A DNA stretch of 34,985 nucleotides, taken from positions 1 to 34,985 of the forward strand of contig NZ_JAFLRF010000052.1 in NCBI RefSeq assembly GCF_017315705.1, read 5' to 3'. The stretch is from Trinickia mobilis. Lineage in GTDB: Bacteria; Pseudomonadota; Gammaproteobacteria; Burkholderiales; Burkholderiaceae. Positions 32,270 to 34,985 of this stretch are shown piece by piece (position 1 is the stretch's first letter; the number at the start of each line of letters is the position of its first letter). The translations under genes and the position numbers were made by a program. The notes beneath the pieces were generated by a model that was not told the origin of the DNA, did not search any database, and worked only from the letters and a program-made list of their open reading frames with translations.

Positions 32270-34162
32270 ATGTCTTCCCGTATTGCCATGCCTTTGGAGG
32301 CGCAAGCCTCTGCCTTGGTGTCGTTCCTCGCTCAAGCGAGACATTCGCTTCCACTTGAAACTGCGCTCGAAATTTGTGGCTCGATGCGAGCTGCCAAAGA
32401 GCCGCCTGCGCGCTCTCTGAAGTCTGGGCTTGCTAGGCAGAATATCGAGGTCAAACACACGTCCTGCCTGAAGGCCCTCGCGATGATGGACGGTTTCGAG
32501 GGTCACGTTTCTCGGCCGAAACCCACGTGGGTTGTTGCCCAGTACACGTTTGATGCGCCCGCCGTCTCGCCCAAAGTGAAGTCCCATCGGAAGAGCGCCG
32601 ATGCGACGGCAGACCTTTGCACCCGGCTGACTGAAGACCTCGCTGGTACCAAGGAGTCGCCGTACGCGCGAGTCGTGCGCAATGCCGACTACCTGGAATT
32701 CATTTTTATCGGGGAACCACAGCCCGGAGCACGTTATATCCTGGCATGCAAGAACCTCGACGGGTCGGCAGCAGAAGCGCAGGAAGACCAGGTGTTGAGC
32801 GCCGTGGAACGCGTCAGGCGAGTTGTGGAGGGGCAGTTCAGAGGATGGCTCGACGGAGCAGTGAAGATTTCCCGGCAAAAGGCAGGTAGCCTTCGCCTTC
32901 TTAAAGATGGCGAACCCGTAGCGGAAGGCCCGGAGTCCGAGATTCTCGCGGCATGTGAGCGTGACGAAGAATTTGAACTCGAAGCTGAATCGCTGTTGCG
33001 CCTTCCCGCCAGTACCCGTCGCTATCAAATCTGTCACGTGGGTGCTAATGGCGGCGAGATTACACCAGCCGAAGATACGCTCGTTGAGCGTATGTGGCGA
33101 CGTCTTGAGGCGTTCTACCGGTTTAATGAGGAAGACTTCTCCTGGTTCCTGTCCAGGCGCCAAAAGGAAGAAGACGAAGGGCGATTCCAAAACGATGGCA
33201 TCGATACCGGTCGGTTGGTCGTTGCGCTTGGGAACGCGAACATCCCTGTCAAAGAAGCGGTATCTAAGGTCGGCATGAGCGATGAGCAGTGGTCAGCCAT
33301 GATGCAGACCGAGGAAATTCCGCGCCAGACGCTGCTCAAACTATCGGAGCTGCTACGGCTTTCCTCCGCAAACGAACTCTATTTCGATTCACGCAACCCT
33401 GTCTGGATTCCTGTGACAGGCGGCGAAGAAATCGCCCTCTGGATGCAAAACTTCGACCATCTGCATATCTCCGTGTCGGGTATCGCTGAAGGTGCGCCAC
33501 TTGCACAACGGAGCCGCGATCAGCTGAGACGACTGCATCACCGGAAGGCAGACCCTGCTACGTTGCAGGCTGTGCTGTCCGAAGCGGAAGCCGCCGGGCT
33601 TCGTCTGTGCGCGACCATCGGGAAGCAGTTCGTCTCAGACCTGCCTGTTGCGCGCGAGCGACTGGCGATGGTCGGTCAACTGTCCTTCTGGGACCGAAAA
33701 GAAATTGAGAGTATGGGGCCGCCGCAGAAAACGGTCGACGAAGATGAAGGTCAACCGTGGACTTCGATGGACGACGAGTACCTCGAACGATTCAACTCCG
33801 TCGACATGACAGTCGGGGACCTGATTGCGCTTCAGGAGGAAGTCGCGCGGGCGCGTCGTGATGGTCAGGAACCGGGCTGGGAAACGTCGACGTTCGCTTC
33901 AATCCGCGTCTTTAGAGGAAAGCCCGACTCGGCACATCGCTCACACACGGCGATGACCCGCATGACCGCGCTGAGCCACCTGATTGAAACTGGTGCACTC
34001 GGTGTGTGGTTGGAAAATTCGAATGAACCGGGTGTCGAGCTGGTGCCGAAGAATGTTCTTCATGCAGCGGCGCGTTGCCGACTGATTCGCATTGGAAACA
34101 AGCCGGGATTCGACGTGAAGACGTTCCGCAAGCTTGCCCTTGAACTCGTAGTCCCAGAGTAA
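32270..34162 (+). CDS. Uncharacterised 630-aa protein
   Basis: Function unknown. The ATG at 32270 has GGAG about 6 bases upstream. The N-terminal 75 residues (LPLETALEICGSMRAAKEPP, then LKSGLARQNIEVKHTSCLKA) resemble the small domain preceding some glyoxalase-related proteins of Proteobacteria (LK.xLA..gi.lKHsqcLdalA pattern). That match is tentative. The rest is acidic and soluble: RRVVEGQFRGWLDGAVKISR near 190, EAVSKVGMSDEQWSAMMQTE near 350, and QTLLKLSELLRLSSANELYF near 365, which looks like a helix-turn-helix. The C-terminus contains FASIRVFRGKPDSAHRSH near 550. No signal peptide, membrane helix or recognisable catalytic motif. It is flanked by IS3 debris and a TnpB element, so it probably travelled as accessory DNA. 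Confidence 0.8.
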   Translation: MSSRIAMPLEAQASALVSFLAQARHSLPLETALEICGSMRAAKEPPARSLKSGLARQNIEVKHTSCLKALAMMDGFEGHVSRPKPTWVVAQYTFDAPAVSPKVKSHRKSADATADLCTRLTEDLAGTKESPYARVVRNADYLEFIFIGEPQPGARYILACKNLDGSAAEAQEDQVLSAVERVRRVVEGQFRGWLDGAVKISRQKAGSLRLLKDGEPVAEGPESEILAACERDEEFELEAESLLRLPASTRRYQICHVGANGGEITPAEDTLVERMWRRLEAFYRFNEEDFSWFLSRRQKEEDEGRFQNDGIDTGRLVVALGNANIPVKEAVSKVGMSDEQWSAMMQTEEIPRQTLLKLSELLRLSSANELYFDSRNPVWIPVTGGEEIALWMQNFDHLHISVSGIAEGAPLAQRSRDQLRRLHHRKADPATLQAVLSEAEAAGLRLCATIGKQFVSDLPVARERLAMVGQLSFWDRKEIESMGPPQKTVDEDEGQPWTSMDDEYLERFNSVDMTVGDLIALQEEVARARRDGQEPGWETSTFASIRVFRGKPDSAHRSHTAMTRMTALSHLIETGALGVWLENSNEPGVELVPKNVLHAAARCRLIRIGNKPGFDVKTFRKLALELVVPE

Positions 34163-34214
34163 CTCGCTTCGACGGTTACCCCCTACGCGGGATGCCTAGC
34201 GGGACTAAAGATTT

Positions 34215-34256
34215 ATCCCCGGCAGGCCTGAAGACCTCGGCCTTCAGGCCGGGGAT
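34215..34256. repeat. Hairpin at the left end of the second TnpB element
   Basis: GGCCTGAAG (34225-34233) pairs with CTTCAGGCC (34242-34250) around an 8-base loop, and ATCCCC ... GGGGAT outside extends the stem with a bulge. Imperfect subterminal palindromes like this mark the ends of IS200/IS605-type elements. Confidence 0.55.
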
Positions 34257-34316
34257 GAAAGGCGGATGTAGACAGCGCAGCAGGGATGTTCTGATTTTTT
34301 AAGGGGAAGCGAGGGC

Positions 34317-34348
34317 GTGCCTATACGGAGAAGCAACCGTATCGGCAC
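34317..34348. repeat. 12-bp inverted repeat directly before the tnpB start
   Basis: GTGCCTATACGG, an 8-base loop, then CCGTATCGGCAC, with a single mismatch. It ends on the base before the tnpB ATG at 34349. It would fold in the mRNA over the ribosome-binding region and may dampen TnpB translation; it could also be part of the element's left end. Confidence 0.55.
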
Positions 34349-34985
34349 ATGAACCTCACCACCCGCGTCCTGCGCTTCAGACTGAAAGACAAGCATGCCC
34401 CGCTGTTGTGTGAGCTCGCGCGCGACGTGAATTTCGTGTGGAACTACTGCAACGAACTCTCCCAGAAAGTCTGGCGACGTGAAGGCCGGTTCCTGTCGGG
34501 CTACGACTTTCATCCGTATACCAAAGGCGCGGGCAAGGCGGGGCTGGGACTGCATTCGCAGACCATCCAGGCCATCGGCGAGGAGTACGCCGTGCGTCGG
34601 AAGCAGGCCCAGAAAAGCCGGCTGCGCTGGAGTGTGTCAGGTGGACCGCGCCGCTCGCTCGGCTGGATCCCGTTCAAGGCAAGTGCCCTCCGCTATCGGA
34701 ATGGGCAGGTGTTCTTCGCGGGCAAGGCGCTCTCCCTGTGGGACAGCTACGGCCTGTCGAAGTATGAGATAGGTGCCGGTAACTTCAGCGAGGATGCTCG
34801 GGGGCGGTGGTACCTGAACGTGACCATCAAGGTGGCGAAGAAGCCCAAGCCGGCGACTGGTGAGATCGAAAAATCGGTCGGCCTTGACCTGGGACTGAAG
34901 GATTTCGCTGCAACGAGCGATGGCCACGTCATCACCCTCGGCCGGCATTATCGCAAGCTCGAGACGGCGCTGGCGAAGGCGCAGC
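34349..34985 (+). CDS. tnpB: TnpB nuclease of an IS200/IS605-type element, N-terminal 212 residues, runs off the right edge
   Basis: RNA-guided nuclease. The ATG at 34349 opens a frame that stays open to the end of the window. The N-terminal OrfB region shows LRFRLKDKHAPLL and VNFVWNYCNELSQKVW (about 28-42), followed by SGYDFHPYTKGAGKAGLG. The RuvC-I motif KSVGLDLGLKDFAATSDGH has its catalytic Asp at residue 180. The other RuvC motifs, the zinc ribbon and the guide-RNA end lie outside the window. No tnpA is visible upstream, so it is an IS1341-like stand-alone tnpB, or its tnpA lies beyond the right edge. It belongs to a different lineage from the IS607-type TnpB at the left edge. Confidence 0.9.
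   Translation, partial: MNLTTRVLRFRLKDKHAPLLCELARDVNFVWNYCNELSQKVWRREGRFLSGYDFHPYTKGAGKAGLGLHSQTIQAIGEEYAVRRKQAQKSRLRWSVSGGPRRSLGWIPFKASALRYRNGQVFFAGKALSLWDSYGLSKYEIGAGNFSEDARGRWYLNVTIKVAKKPKPATGEIEKSVGLDLGLKDFAATSDGHVITLGRHYRKLETALAKAQ

Noticed and set aside
32162-33190. 342-aa minus-strand ORF opposite the 630-aa gene
   Set aside because: Antisense shadow; the plus-strand frame is longer, acidic and has a ribosome-binding site.

Overview
The window looks like a chromosomal or megaplasmid accessory island from a Burkholderiaceae bacterium (Paraburkholderia, Caballeronia or Burkholderia type). I infer this from the moderately high G+C coding style, the IS families present (IS21, IS607, IS3/IS407-like, IS200/IS605-type TnpB) and the look of the proteins. 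No rRNA, tRNA, CRISPR array or core housekeeping gene was found. Both ends of the window cut through tnpB genes.

Layout. 1-1.7 kb: IS607-type element with a tnpB running off the left edge and a broken tnpA. 2.1-3.4 kb: two tandem, diverged paralogues of exactly 191 aa with unknown function. 3.5-4.8 kb: two membrane proteins. 4.8-6.9 kb: a coupled pair, a four-helix membrane protein followed by a ComEC-like metallo-beta-lactamase-fold protein. 7.0-8.6 kb: a tnpB 3' fragment, a truncated zinc-ribbon ORF and a solitary Dam-type methyltransferase. 8.7-13.2 kb: membrane proteins and a lipoprotein gene split by an IS21-family element whose 5-bp target duplication is still visible. 13.5-15.6 kb: small membrane proteins and a possible PIN-like protein. 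15.9-19.5 kb: a coupled GHKL ATPase and an 800-aa protein with two phosphoribosyltransferase-like segments. 20.2-21.3 kb: a DUF3892-like protein and a zinc-ribbon membrane protein. 21.9-31.3 kb: a complete four-gene Wadjet (jetABCD) operon of the DUF2397/DUF2398/TIGR02680/DUF2399 class behind a WYL regulator. 31.6-32.1 kb: IS3-family debris. 32.3-34.2 kb: a 630-aa protein of unknown function. 34.2 kb to the end: a second TnpB element.

How it works together. The one system that can be named confidently is Wadjet, an SMC-like complex that recognises and cuts closed-circular plasmid DNA. JetA, JetB and JetC form the MukFEB-like motor and JetD is the Toprim nuclease. Its WYL regulator has a perfect inverted repeat just upstream of its own start and probably controls itself.

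The best candidates for an undescribed system are the GHKL ATPase + PRTase-like pair (15914-19524) and the membrane protein + ComEC-like MBL pair (4840-6854). Both are translationally coupled two-gene modules in a defence-island setting. Neither assignment of a biological role goes beyond inference.
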